From Sialis fuliginosa (lineage: Eukaryota > Arthropoda > Insecta > Megaloptera > Sialidae): DNA of 64,000 bases. The position numbers and the translations under genes were made by a program. The notes beneath the pieces were generated by a model. That model saw only the letters and a list, made by a program, of their open reading frames with translations, was not told the origin of the DNA and ran no database searches. The DNA lies in contig OY540812.1 of the NCBI GenBank assembly GCA_961205875.1, positions 27,661,098 through 27,725,097 of the forward strand, read 5' to 3'. This document shows, piece after piece, positions 12,469 to 24,851 of the stretch (position 1 is its first letter; every line of letters begins with the position of its first letter).

Positions 12469-14775
12469 ACAGGCTATAACGGAAAAACTGCGAATTTCGA
12501 TCAAAAATTTTAGGATGATATTCTACATATGTTTGACTAACATTTTATATAAAAAATGATATTTTTGAAGGTTATACTTACATTGATCTCTCTACTCGAT
12601 TAAATAATGATTGTTATTGGGAAAAAAATGTTCAGATCAATATAAATTTGTTATTTTTATTATTTAAGGTACAACAATACATTTATTTAGACAAAAAATA
12701 GAAAAAAATAGCAGGGAGCTGAATTTTTGTACACACTTTTATTTAAAAATAAGATCAAAAAGTCCCCACCGATCCACTGTGAGCATATTTTTTACAGCCC
12801 AAAAAGATTTTAAAAATTAGTTATTTAAGTAAATATCTTCGTATTTACGCATTTTAAGATAATGAAAGTCATATAACGATGGAAAGATGAGAAAATTCTC
12901 TGCAAAAAGGTCCGTTGTACATTTTTCTTACAGGTTATGATTTTGTGGATATTAACCCGGGTAACACCGGGTTCAATGCGTTAGTATTTATTTTTATTAA
13001 TAAAAATGAAAGTTTCCTGTTAGTTGAAGTTAGTGAAGTATAAGCAGATATTTGTTAATTAAAAAAAAAAACTTTTTGAGTTATAGTATAAATATTGCCA
13101 TTTTACCGGACACAAAGATTAGAAAATAAACAAAACAAAACTTCAAAATAAGAAAGAAGAGAAATAAACATTTTTGTATGTTTTAAATGAATTTGAAATA
13201 GAAAAAAAAATACAAAACTATTTACAATATAATTTAATTTATATACATAGGGTACGGGATAATCCCATATTTCCCCAAAATATTTTTTTTCCTCTAATTT
13301 AAAGAAATTGGATACCCTTGTATTATGATGTTCTAATGATCTACTACTTTTAATAATTGATGAAGTTTTTTTTTGAAATTTAGAAATAGAACTTTCTATT
13401 TAAAGAAGAAAAATATACCAGTAAATGATACAATGCTATTAAAGAATTAATGCTGAAAGAGGAAAAAAATTTAAATTTTTAAATAGATACAAAGTCTCTT
13501 TGGGAAAATTGACTTTCAGATTCAACGCAGAAGTGAAAATTAAATAAACTTCACTTAATACCGCCGGAAAATTCAACAATCTCTATAAAAAGACAATTTC
13601 CCTAGGTCAACATAATATTAAGTTAATTAGCTCCAGTTTTTTATCCGTCCCTTTCCAGATATCCTTTTTCTGTATTGTTCTTTTTAGTCCAGAATTTGCT
13701 TGATTTTTTTATTAAATTGGATAAACATATTAAGCAAATACTGCTGCCATCTTCCGGTAGCTTCATAAAAACCAACACCGCCAAGAGATATATGTTTTTA
13801 TTCTATTTTTCTTTACCTCAGTTCTTACCTTCCATTTCTTTTTATCTCTTGCACTTTTATTATGTTTTTTTATTATCATGCACTTCTCTTATGTGACTGT
13901 CATATACGTTATTGATTTTATTTTAATAATTTTACTTTATGGTTTCTTCCCGATGAAAAACACTTTTTAAAAGTTTTATTCGAAGAAAAATGCTTGTAGT
14001 TTCTACTTATTACATATTTTTTAAATATGTATAATTTATGATTTAAAATATACATGAGGCGTTTATTTTGAATGTGGCCTAAGTCCATTTTTCACTTTTT
14101 TTTTGACTGTAGTAACGTGTATAATTAGAAGTAATCTTATAATCTATCATAAAAAACAATTTTTGGTTAAATACATATATTCAAAGGAAAATTTTTTTTG
14201 AACACATTAATTTTCACACTTAATTTAAAGTTAAAAACTTTATTTTGAAAGTGGCCTAAGTCCACTTCAGTATTGAAAATATTGTTAATTTATCACAATA
14301 GCTGGAAAACTAAACCTTTTTACGGAAAATGTTGGGTACAAAAGTTTTAGGATTTGGCGGGGCAAACCTAATGAAGTTAATAATTTTGACCTTGAGTGGA
14401 GGTTTTAAGGTCATTTTGGGGTCAACAAATTTTTTTTAAATGGAAACTTAGTTATTTTTTTGCAGAAAAATGAAATAACTTTTGTCTGAAAATTTTTAAA
14501 AAAAATTTTAATTTTAACGTAATTTTTTTTTACACCAAAAAATTTTTTTTAACTGTAAATAAAGGTTGGAATTTTAATACAAATGTGTATTGAACCGATA
14601 GTCACAGAAGTATGAACACATTATGAACATAAATTATAAGTGTATACTTATATGAATGAAGTTAATGAACTGTACTTATGACAATCTCTGTTGGACCTAA
14701 TCTCCTGTGGCGAAGCCGGGGGTTACTTCAGTTAAAAACGTAGACTCAATCTTTGCCACAACGAACACTCTATAA
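12469..14775. other. AT-rich DNA with one short direct repeat
   Basis: 'tattttgaatgtggcctaag' near 14064 recurs as 'tattttgaaagtggcctaag' near 14240, which points to a small duplication. A CG-rich island 'cccgggtaacaccgggtt' lies near 12956. No gene was recognised. Confidence 0.5.
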
Positions 14776-15627
14776 GCCAGCGTTTCTTAAACTGGGGTCC
14801 GCATTGTGAATTAGATAAATTTCAAAATTGCAATAATTATTTAGTTTTTCATTAATATAAATATTTTTAAATGAAACGGGGGTATATTTGTATAAGGGTT
14901 ATTTTAGTGTGCAGTTGTAGTTTGTTTGTGCAGTTCTAAAATTGAAATGTGCAGTTTAAAAATTAATTTTTTGCAGTGCAAAAAAACCTCATTCAACTGC
15001 ATCTACAATTTTTTTTTAATTGTACGACCAAAAAAGGTTATTCAATTGCATCTAGATATTTTTTTGGCTTTCACTCATATTGTGCAGCTCTAATTTAAAA
15101 AAAAATAACTCTTATATTTGTATACGTGTCAGGCGTTCAAAGGTAAAGTACCTACAAATGTTTACTATAAAGACTAACTTGTTCTGTCTATATTAAAACG
15201 TTTACAGCTTCCCAATTAATTTAAAACACCAATCAGAGTAAATGACGTCACGGCTAAGTAAACATCATTTTTGTTTCATTAATATCTGCATTGTTTATAA
15301 ATTATTTTGTAGTTTTAAATTATCAATTTGCTCAGTTTTGTGTTACCAAAACTAAAACCGAGAGACGTTAGCGATGGAACAAGGATGTATTATTGTTGAC
15401 AGTGAATGTATACATAGGCGTGACGTTAAAAATGCGCCATGACACCTGCGAGCGTTTTGGCGTCAAATTCAAAATTAGTTTTAAAAGGGTCACTTTAGTG
15501 ATTAAACCTTTATTTTCTGCAGAAATAAGTATTTTTTTCGTAATAGGAGACATGTAAGATCATCATAGAATAGTTTTTTTAAATTAGACATCATGTTGTG
15601 TTTTAGAATAGCATGCCATGTAATGAG

Positions 15628-15656
15628 TTTAGCAGCGCGATTATCGCGCTACTAAA
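15628..15656. repeat. Short GC-rich hairpin
   Basis: The two halves 'tttagcagcgcga' and 'tcgcgctactaaa' form a near-perfect inverted repeat that would fold into a stem with almost no loop. Its role is unknown. Confidence 0.5.
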
Positions 15657-15735
15657 AGTCGCTAGTGCGTAAGGGATCTAAGAGTTTAAATTATAATGAA
15701 TACACTATGATTGTGTATAGTGTGGTATAGTTCAT

Positions 15736-15785
15736 ATAATATGGTTGTCTTGTATGTATGTGATGTATACAAGATACCATATTAT
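15736..15785. repeat. Short inverted repeat
   Basis: 'aatatggttgtcttgtat' is inverted as 'atacaagataccatatt', separated by a TG-rich loop. It may be a MITE remnant; no target duplication was found. Confidence 0.45.
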
Positions 15786-16084
15786 TCATCATAATGATTG
15801 GTGTGCGGAGCTGTATACATTGTTCTACAGGTCGCTGCATTTCTTGCACTTTTAAGGGTTTTCGAAAACTAAAATATCTCACCTTCTATCAAATCTATCA
15901 ACATCAATGTGAATTTACTGAAATCAGATACATCCATTAAACATTTAACATATATACCTAATTTATGCATACCCCTTATTTTCGACATAGGGGCCTCGTT
16001 AAGAGTAATTGGGGCGTTCTTATTTTAGGCACACCCCATCGTTACCTTCTAAAAACCCCGTGCGATTTTAGGTTACCCCCATGA

Positions 16085-16250
16085 AAATTCGGGTTGTTAT
16101 ACTCTTTGTTTGTTTGTCCGTCTGTCTGTTTGTTACCTTTTCACATTGCATCCTTAGGAAGGACATAAGCTACTTTATATTCCAAAAAAATTATTAAATA
16201 AAAATATACAAATTCCACGCGGACGAAGTCGCGGGTAACAACTAGTTTAT
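16085..16250 (+). repeat. Family C repeat, Helitron- or RTE-like 3' end
   Basis: It carries the phrases 'gtccgtctgtctgtttgtta', 'ggaaggacataagctacttt' and a terminal 'cgcggacgaagtcgcgggta' followed by 'acaactagt'. The end has an imperfect hairpin (gac-gaa-gtc with flanking cgc/gcg) a few bases before CTAG. That fits a Helitron 3' end (hairpin then CTRR) but is also compatible with an RTE-type LINE tail. Related copies lie at 50425-50740 and 55190-55412. Confidence 0.5.
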
Positions 16251-16639
16251 AATAAATTAAAGAGTAATTAAATGTAATCTTTATTTATATGTATAATATA
16301 TTATTATGTACCTACACATAGTAAAATGATGTAATTATATGTAAATAAGTTTAATAGTTGTAAGTTATTAAGTAAATTGAGTTATATAACTGCCAAGGAG
16401 TTTATAATAATTAATTTGAGAAAAGCGAATGTATAAATTAGAACGTAAATAGTATGTATATTAAGATTAATGCTAATAATTTCATGATATTAATATCACT
16501 ATTTTTATCTTGACAAGACAAAGAAAAGAAAAGAATATAAGATTACCGACTTCTTTTTTCATTCTTTTTAAATTGGTATATTTTTCATAGATCTCATTCA
16601 TTCAAGTATCTTACAGCTTACCGTTTGAGAACCACTGTT

Positions 16640-16998
16640 CTACATGAATATATTTAATATTATAATAAAGTTTATTTTGAATCTAGTAGTTTCTATAAAT
16701 CTAGAATTGTCTTCCATATTTGTGTTGAAGTATGTAATATCTCCAGCGATCTTAAAATTTCCTGCATACGAGGCAGTTTTTTTGCTGAGTCGGTACTTTT
16801 AAAGGAATACATACTACATATGTACACATGTATTTTATTGTTACAGCTACTGTCTTCTGTATTATATTTGTGCATTTTTTATAAACTCGTACATACAGGA
16901 TGATGGAGAAATCAAAAAGTACGAAAATATTTATAAATGTCAATATTTTTATAAATCTTTTCAATTAGTGAAAAGTAGTATTCTTTTTCTACCACTTT
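16640..16998. other. AT-rich DNA, nothing recognised
   Basis: Only short overlapping frames occur. No element or gene was identified. Confidence 0.5.
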
Positions 16999-17000
16999 TT

Positions 17001-17622
17001 GCTTCTTTGCCATATCGAAGATACGAGAAGCTTTGTGATCTTTTTAAAATGAGAAAAAAAAGTCCGTTCCGCGTCTGTCCGTGAGTGTGCCTGTCTGTAA
17101 TCAGATATTAATGAAACTTGGTTGGTTGATTGGGTCTATCTTGAGGATGGTCCCATTTCAAAATTATTTAACTCTTGTGTAAGGGGGTGAGGTGACACCC
17201 CCAAATATTTATTTTTTGAAGATATCTCAAGAAAAATACATGTTACGTGAACATTTTATAGAATCTTTTTTGTAGAGCATTAAATTTTCTATCTTATAGG
17301 TGACTACAACATTTGTTGTAAAAAATTCGCTTTAAAAAATCGTCATTGGTTTGTTAAAATAGCTATTTACTTTGACATATTAAATTTTGACGTTTGCATA
17401 GTAGAAAAATTAAGATTTAGATTGAAATTATAATAAAATTAAAACTATACGAATAATAAATAATGATGCGTGTATCAAAAGAAAAATATCGAATAAATAA
17501 TTTTAAATAAAATTGTATAAAAATTAAATGGTTAACCAATGGCAGGTAGTTCGCTTCAAAACTTTATCGGTGTTTATTAAAATTTTTCGATTATTAACTA
17601 CTGTGCATTTATTTGGAGGTTT
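17001..17622 (+). repeat. Dispersed repeat family A, long copy
   Basis: It is co-linear with 59423-60242. Both begin with a 'gcttc-t-gc-atatcgaag' phrase, continue through 'gatggtcccatttcaaaatt' (with variants) and 'aagatatctcaagaa', and both contain 'taaatggttaaccaatg' followed by 'actgtgcattta'. It has no reading frame, and family membership is unknown. Confidence 0.7.
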
Positions 17623-18031
17623 TTTTTTTATATACTTTACAGTTGCTTAAAATGTCTAAAACTATTAAAATTTGATATAATAACTTTGCTTATATGTTAA
17701 TAAAATTTCATTTTTTAACTAGGTTGTTGATATAATTTTGAAATACATATTACGAAAAAAAAATTTTTAGATCGAGATTTTGAACACTCAACCGAATAAA
17801 ACTTGTTTGGTGTGTTCAAAAATTTCATTGACTGACGTTTATTTTATTATTGTTATAAAATGTATTTGTTAGGTATAAGAATTTTAATTATTTATAAGGG
17901 ACCGTCCATTAATTATGTAATAATATTTTTTTTAATTTTGACTATATAGATATATCAATTGGACATAATTTCAAAATCAATTGCATAGAAGACATGATTT
18001 TTAGTTATTAAGGAAAATTGAATAACATTAA
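17623..18031. other. AT-rich DNA with a small hairpin
   Basis: 'ttttgaacactcaaccg' and 'gtgttcaaaa' near 17780-17823 form a short inverted repeat. Nothing else was recognised. Confidence 0.45.
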
Positions 18032-18035
18032 TTAA

Positions 18036-18626
18036 CCCTTAATAAGGCGCATGGGGTCAAGACAATTTCAAATTGAAAAAATAATGTGTGTTTGGAACGC
18101 GACAGTGCTCTTTCTAGCTTCCCACCTCCCCGCAGGGTACGCAAATCAGTCACCGTCGAATAGTCAACGCGTAAGCATGTGTCGCTGCTCTCTTGGGTGG
18201 TGACCCCATGCGACCAATTACGTAACAATTTTTGACGAAAGGTAATGCCCTAGAAGGGACGACAAAAAAGTGCCAAATAAATGCCATAAATGTGGTAAAT
18301 TTGTTTGTCAATAACACTTCAGGGTTTACTGTATCGGATGCAGAATAGATGAATCTACTGATGAATCTGAATAATTTTTTTTGTAAATGATCTCTGCTAT
18401 TCCAAAAATGTGTAGTTTTTAGAGGGATTAAAAGTTATTTTATGTTTTTAATTGTTTGAAGTTAAAGTTATGTTTTTGTTTTGGTATAATAAAGCATTTA
18501 ATCTATTTTTGACAATATATACCTCGTTTTATTAATTCTTCCACTCCATTTTCATTTATTTGTTTGGAGTCAGTAGTGACCCCATGCGACTACTTATGCG
18601 ATTTTCTTAATGCGCCTAATTAAGGG
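18036..18626. mobile_element. piggyBac-type nonautonomous element
   Basis: TTAA flanks both ends (18032-18035 and 18627-18630). The termini are inverted repeats: left 'cccttaataaggcgcatggg', right 'atgcgcctaattaaggg'. A second inverted pair, 'gcatggggtc' and 'gaccccatgc', lies inside. The TTAA target and CCC/GGG tips are the piggyBac signature. There is no transposase frame, only a short minus-strand frame. Confidence 0.85.
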
Positions 18627-18630
18627 TTAA

Positions 18631-19245
18631 GACATATTTCCATAATAGAGAAAAGTCAAAATTTTAATATCTTAGATGTATGACAAAGTGAATTTTTTTA
18701 ATAGAATTTTCTGTTAAAATTGTTTAATAGATTTTACATATAAAAAGACAATTTCAACAGCTAAAACTGGTTTAAAATTAAATCAGTGTTTTTCGGTTCG
18801 AATTCAAAGTCAAATAAAAAAATCGGTTTATTTTCCTATCCTCGACACAAAGCTTTTAACTTTTCTACAATAAAATAAAAATAAAATATAAAACAGTATA
18901 TATAGAAGGAATAGAAACTAAATAAGAAAATCAGATTACACATAAATAATGTAGGTATGTTAGTAGTACGTACAAAGGAATATATGCAGGTGAAATGAAC
19001 AAAAAGTCATGGTAAAGGGAAGAAAACATATATCGTTTATGCAGTAAATGTACATACAACCATATAAATAGGAAATATGAGGTTTTTTCTAAATGTAAAG
19101 GATTATAGAGCTACCACATTTCTTGGAACTCCATTCAACATAATACCCATATAAATTGCTTGATATATTTAAAATATAAAGACATGAAAAAATGTATTTT
19201 ATGTTAGTTATATTTTTTTCTCTTAAATTAATAAATACTAATATA
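18631..19245. other. AT-rich DNA, nothing recognised
   Basis: No supported feature was seen. Confidence 0.5.
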
Positions 19246-19712
19246 CAGTAGGGTCTCTTTTAACGTGGTAGATACGTTCAAAACAAATCGCGTATAAAAA
19301 TCGATTAAGGAAAATATCCATAATTTTTTATAACAACGTTAAACCAAATCAATAAATTCAAATAAGTTGAAATTCCCGTAAAAAAAGTTACTAAAATAAA
19401 CGAATGTCTAAAAAACAAAGAAAATTAGTTCACAAATCTGAAAGAAATTGATGTAAAACTTAAAATAAAATAAGTATTTGAGTTTTATTTATTTAATTTT
19501 ATGGAAAAGTAACAATATCTATTTTGTTTTATTTTTTCATCAGAATTATTGTCATTATCTGAAAATACAACACGGCACCGTTTGTGAACTGGTGCAAAAT
19601 CTTGTTAAACGAAGATTTTATTAGTAACAAAACATTTACATATTTAATTCCTTGAATTGTTGGCTTTTATTAGATACCCCACTCGTTGAAACGGGGAATC
19701 CCTGAATTTGGG
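19246..19712. mobile_element. pogo/Tigger-like element, degraded
   Basis: The left end 'cagtagggtctcttttaacg' follows TA and resembles pogo/Tigger termini. The distal part with 'cggcaccgtttgtgaactgg' and 'taccccactcgttgaaacgg' is the reverse complement of sequence in the related copy at 33140-33345. The expected right terminal repeat has decayed. Confidence 0.5.
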
Positions 19713-20275
19713 CCTTTTTGCTATTTCCAAATATTACAATAAATATTAATTGAACGCCCCAAGCCCTTATTTTAAGTTATATAAATTCTGGAAAACTCTT
19801 TTTTACTTTATAGTAGGTACGCGTATAATTTAATATACTTTTTTTTAATTAAAATAATGTTTTTTATTCATTTTTTTTCTAAATATAGCATCGGTTTTGA
19901 ATACTTTTTATTAAATGAAACCAAACAAAGAAAGTATGTCTAGAGACAAATTCTTGTACTGAAATTTAAAAATTTCACGAGCAAAATAAATGTCAACAAC
20001 AATAAAAGTCTATATTAATAAAAATAATACCCAACATGTCTTTTTACCATCTAACTGTCTCTAAAAGTTTTCGAGATTATTTTAAGCTGAAACTCTGTAT
20101 GAATACTAAAAGTATACAGATATATCTTATCTCCTGAAGTTGCTGCTACCCCAATACTACCACAGAATTTCATTTAGTTTATTCAATTTGATATGAACTT
20201 AGCGAAAGAACAGTTGAGTCTGTGGTTTAACAGTTTCAGATGCAATTTTTATTGACAATTAAATGGTTATTTTTT
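19713..20275. other. AT-rich DNA, nothing recognised
   Basis: No supported feature was seen. Confidence 0.5.
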
Positions 20276-20284
20276 ATTTGATAT

Positions 20285-20395
20285 TTGAGACGAGACATTT
20301 CTCGGTTTTAGTCTCGAAAAAAGATCGATCGTCTTCTAACGAGACGAGACAGTCTGAAATTTTAACGAGATGAAAACGAGATCTCATCATATTAA
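20285..20395. repeat. 'gagacgagac' motif cluster
   Basis: Several copies and inversions of gagacgag/ctcgtt-like words occur in about 110 bp (gagacgagacatttctcgg, gtctcg, acgagacgagacagtct). Related words occur near 32268-32315. Clustered subterminal words of this kind are common in hAT elements, but no terminus could be set. Confidence 0.3.
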
Positions 20396-20610
20396 AAGGT
20401 TATCAAGAATTAGTAAATATAATTTTATATGTTATGTATATTTATATTTATATTTTGATGATTTTTATTGGGATTATAAGGTCAGTAGAAATAAAAAACA
20501 GTTGTTATAGTTGATATAGATGCATAAAATCAGCGCTTTTATTGATATTGTATATTTTTTCGGAATCTTCACTTCATTCCATCTTCAGTGCCTTATCACT
20601 TGTAATTATA

Positions 20611-20801
20611 TTATAGATAAAATTAACATCACAATATAATTGTACTCATTATAGCTAAAATTAACATCACAATATAATTGTACTCATTATAGTTAAAATT
20701 AACATCACAATATAATTGTACTCATTATAGCTGAAATTAACATCACAATATAATTGTACTCATTATAGCTAAAATTAACATCAATATAATTGTACTTTAT
20801 A
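20611..20801 (+). repeat. Minisatellite, 38-bp unit, about five copies
   Basis: The unit begins 'ttatagctaaaattaacatc' and ends 'ataattgtactca'. Unit starts at 20611 and 20649 give a 38-bp period. Copies differ by single bases, and the last has a short deletion. Confidence 0.9.
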
Positions 20802-23345
20802 TTTCTATATATTTACTATTTGATATTAATCTTTAATCAATAATTACAGTACAAAATATAATATTTGTAATAAGTATTTAAAAATGTATTTGTTTAATAC
20901 ATAATAATAAAAAGAAAAAATGTTTTTTTTATAAAAATATTTATATAAGACCGTGGTTGTCCACTCCTCACCCTAACCGTAGAAATTAATGAGTAAGGCA
21001 AATCCGAATTTTAAAAAATAAAATAAAAAACAAAAATTCTAATATTTTTTCCTAAGAAAACGTTCAAGTTAGTGAGAGCTTTTTTTATTGTTGGTCATTT
21101 GTTGGAAATTTTTAACGACGGTCTCTCGTTATGCTATTTGAACTGTTCATGCTCGTAATTTTATTCGATTGATTTTCTATGGGTTAATATTATTTATTAT
21201 TTTCGTGTTTTTAATGTTACTTTATTAAGACCGATATAAAAAAATATGATTTTAAATTAAAAATTTTCTTAAGAAAAGTTTTTGATTTATATATATTTTT
21301 TAAGATAAAAAATTAATTTTTTTAAGATAAAAATATTTGATATATCATTCTATGTATTTAAAATTTTTGAATTATCCCCAATTGAACTTTTGCATTTTTG
21401 ATATGCTGCGTATGACACTTGTCTAATATCCAAATCTCAAATAATCATACATCATTTAAAAATTCGTTATTTCTACTTTAAAAAAAATTAAATTTAAATT
21501 TCATTAATATTTAACGAAACTAGAGTACTTTTAGTAAAACCCTAAAATTTGGGAATAAGTCGCCATATTTTCTAAACAATTAAATGTATAAAAAAATTTT
21601 TTTTACAAAAGTTTCTTACTTTTTTATGATCTTTAAAATTATGTACTTTTGGATATACCATTCTATTTGATTTTGCTGAGAAAATAATGAAAATATTTTC
21701 CTGAAATTCTTTAGAATCGATATACGAGTATATAACAAATTTTTTATCATAAAACTCTATCTTCAATAGTTTGGGCGTAAAACATAGTGATTTGGAACAC
21801 CCGGTTTATAATAATCGGCCTATTTATATTTACGTAAAAAATATAAATTTTTAATGGATTTTATGACATATTTATTATATTACATGTATTGAGTATAAAC
21901 TAAAATACTGAAATTTTCAAATTAAATTTTTGACTGTCTAATGACACTATACACTGTTCCCAAAGTTTGAGTGAAAATCATGGTATGAAATATTATTTTT
22001 ATGTAGTATTTATTCCTTTAGGAATAAAGTCACTGTATTTATATTTACAATTACAATATAAAATTGACTAATATTATCAAAACGACTGAATAATAAACAA
22101 TAGTATTTGCACAACAGGAAATGTACCCTGACAGGAAATATAACATTTAACACTTTGAAGGGGAAAAAATGTAATAATCTTTTATTTAATGAAAATTTAA
22201 GTAATACCATTATATTTCATTATAAACCAAAAATTATTAAATATATTGTAGTTTATTTTACTAAAAATTGTGAGAAACCCATTTCTAATACTGACCCATA
22301 TGTATTTTTTTAGAAGAGTTCTTCATATTATATCACAAAGTGGGTCAATTAAATCCAAGCAAAAGCAGATTTGATTTATTTAAATAATTTATTTGAGGTA
22401 ATCAGAACAGAATGTACAAATTAACCTAATCAAATAAATGTAATCGATTGAATTAATTTGATTGAGCTAAATATGCTGGTCAAATTTAAACCAGATCGAA
22501 TTAAACAATACAACTAAATAAATAAATCAAACTGAACTATTTTAATTTTCACTAACTAGGTACGCGCAGATCATTGCAAATAATTAATTGAATTCATAAT
22601 ATACACGAACGAAGTCGCGGTAGATCGAGACCAGAATGTCTTCAATTTTGATGAAACGAAACAAAGATAGGTAGTTCGCAATTTCTCGGTGATAAGATAT
22701 TATCGATATTAACTTCCCATTAGGAAGTTATTGTAATCGATCCGAAAATCAAAATCAAAAATTTCAACATATTTGTATGTTTTAAGATCACTATAGTATA
22801 TTTACGTATGTACGTGCGTGCGTGCGTATATGAGTGTCATTTTTTACATGCACGAAATCTCGCAAATAAAAAATGTTATTGACTTTGTTGAGGTTCCAAT
22901 CAAAGCATCTTGACGTAAATATGATCTGGAAGAAAAGATTTTTCGAAATTCAACCAATACGGGGATAAAAAGGAGTGTAAGAGTTTTTTTTGGTGGGATT
23001 TACTTGAAATTTTGCATAAATATTCTACAATACAAATAATGAAATATATATTTCAGTATTTATTTTTTGTTATATGTGCCTAAACAGCCATTGAAGGGAT
23101 GAAAGTCACCCTCAAAATTTGAATTTTAAATATTAATAAATACGTTTACTAATTTATGTTGCCTTGGAAACAAACAAATTAAATTCAAATTACAGACTAG
23201 TTATTCTAAAAATGTGTGTTTTATTATTGACATAATTAGGATATTAGAAAACTAATATTCATAATACAAAGATGAGTTTTATTTCTGACAAATTCCATAA
23301 AACATTTTTATATACATATTAAAAAAAATATTCACATTAACTATA
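20802..23345. other. AT-rich DNA with minor fragments
   Basis: Near 22604-22625 'cacgaacgaagtcgcgg' is a family C terminal fragment. Near 22805 there is a short 'gtacgtgcgtgcgtgcg' microsatellite. Near 21795 'ggaacacccggtttataat' looks like one end of a MITE without a partner. No gene was recognised. Confidence 0.45.
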
Positions 23346-23442
23346 TGGACACAATAAATAATCAGTATTCAAGTACTTATAGTCATACCATGTTGGGAAG
23401 TTCGTTGTGTGGCCCTCAAGAGTCAAACCCACGGCTTGTTTA
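23346..23442 (+). repeat. Dispersed repeat, inverted partner of 1798-1936
   Basis: It contains 'agtcataccatgttgggaag', 'gtggccctcaagagtc' and 'cccacggcttgt', the reverse complement of the first copy with scattered changes. Confidence 0.6.
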
Positions 23443-24273
23443 ATTTTCTTTTTATTTTATTCTTGGTAATAAAAATTTTATAGAAGTAAATAATAATCCA
23501 AAACCGACACTGAAAAAATTATATCCAGAACTGTATCGGTAACCGTGGTCATACCATCAACAACCCTAATAAAAAAATTAAACAAAACATATGTCTTACA
23601 ATTAGTTTACTTTATTTTCCCAAACATAGACCACCAATGTATAAAGAGTTAACTGTTAAATATTCATTTAGTATTAATATATATGTGTATGTATTTACTA
23701 TATTACTTGTTTATATATTATGTATGTAGACATATAATATGTATACACTTTACATGTATATCCTTTGATCTAGTGTGTATGGCTAACGAATGTATGAATT
23801 TTAGATATTTCCTACTACACACACCCAACTTTTTCGTGGTTTTAAAAAGCCTTTTCAAGTATATAACTTAATTGGGTTGCTGACTTTATAATTAAATTTG
23901 AAAAGGTTAAAGGATAAATATTTATTATATGTTGTATATACACATTATAACATACATATATGTTTGTTTTGTATTTCTCTTTTAATATGATTTGGACTTT
24001 GATGCATTTATACTAAATACCTACATGCGAGCTTCAAATATACTGACAAAATTATGTACCTATTCGTTAAAACAGATGCCTCAGTCAGTTTTCATTATAA
24101 TGTTAATAATATTTGGTTAATTTCAAAAACATTTTGTTTACTTTCATTTAATATAGGGTGTATGAATGTAGGTAAAACTATAATGTATTTATTTTGTTTC
24201 ATAAAAATATATTTGATGCAAACATTTTGATGCAAATTTTACAAAATACTATTTCCCTCAAAAATCATAATAT
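23443..24273. other. AT-rich DNA, nothing recognised
   Basis: Only tyrosine- and phenylalanine-rich random frames occur. No supported feature was seen. Confidence 0.5.
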
Positions 24274-24277
24274 TTAA

Positions 24278-24621
24278 CACGTTGACTGTCAACTACGAGA
24301 TACCTCATAGTTTGCGTTATTGCAGAAGACGCCAACTACGAGTTATCTCGTAATTTGTTTACTTGCCATATTTGTACAGCTACGATGAAATTCGTAGTAT
24401 ATCAGTGTAAATATGAATAGATAGCCTCAGGGAGGAGAACAAAAAATCAATATTTATTAATAAATGAACAGAAAATATAACCATACAACGTTTATTTAAA
24501 ATCAACAAGCAAAATAAGATTTTTATTGTTTATTACTCGTAGTCTCAGTCATATCCAAGACTGTTGCCAATACCTTATGATTAAATTAAATTGCCTGAAA
24601 AGTACCGTGGCAGTCAACGTG
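24278..24621. mobile_element. piggyBac-type MITE, TTAA-flanked
   Basis: TTAA is present at 24274-24277 and 24622-24625. The ends 'cacgttgactgtcaac' and 'ggcagtcaacgtg' are inverted repeats of at least 11 bp. The phrase 'caactacgaga' is repeated internally as 'caactacgagt'. The TTAA target supports the piggyBac superfamily, although the tip is CAC rather than CCC. It is noncoding. Confidence 0.8.
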
Positions 24622-24849
24622 TTAAAGCTCTGAAAAAACTATGTTTTTATTTTCAAGATTATTTATCAATAGGATTATGAAATATGAATAAAAATTTCCC
24701 AATTAGTCCAAAATGTTGAAAAAATTGGTATACAACTTTTTGTTGCCATAAGTGCCAAAAGGCCTTATACGTAATATACATATGTATAGTTTATACTAGT
24801 GATTATATCAATTTACACAGGTGTATTATTTTTTCTATGTCATTTATTA
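24622..24849. other. AT-rich spacer
   Basis: A short spacer between two MITEs; nothing recognised. Confidence 0.5.
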
Positions 24850-24851
24850 TA

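Larger units (their letters stand above)
14779..16638. mobile_element. Possible degenerate hAT element (paired ends, no TSD)
   Basis: The left edge 'cagcgtttcttaaactgggg' and the right edge 'ccgtttgagaaccactg' resemble the two hAT-type ends ('cag-g-ttctcaaac'). The flanking 8 bp do not match (ctataagc versus ttctacat), so they may be unrelated ends or one element with a decayed or rearranged flank. No transposase frame lies between them. Confidence 0.3.

Noticed and set aside
14779-16638. Confident hAT element between hAT-like ends
   Set aside because: The 8-bp flanks do not match and no transposase remnant lies between, so it is kept only as a low-confidence call.
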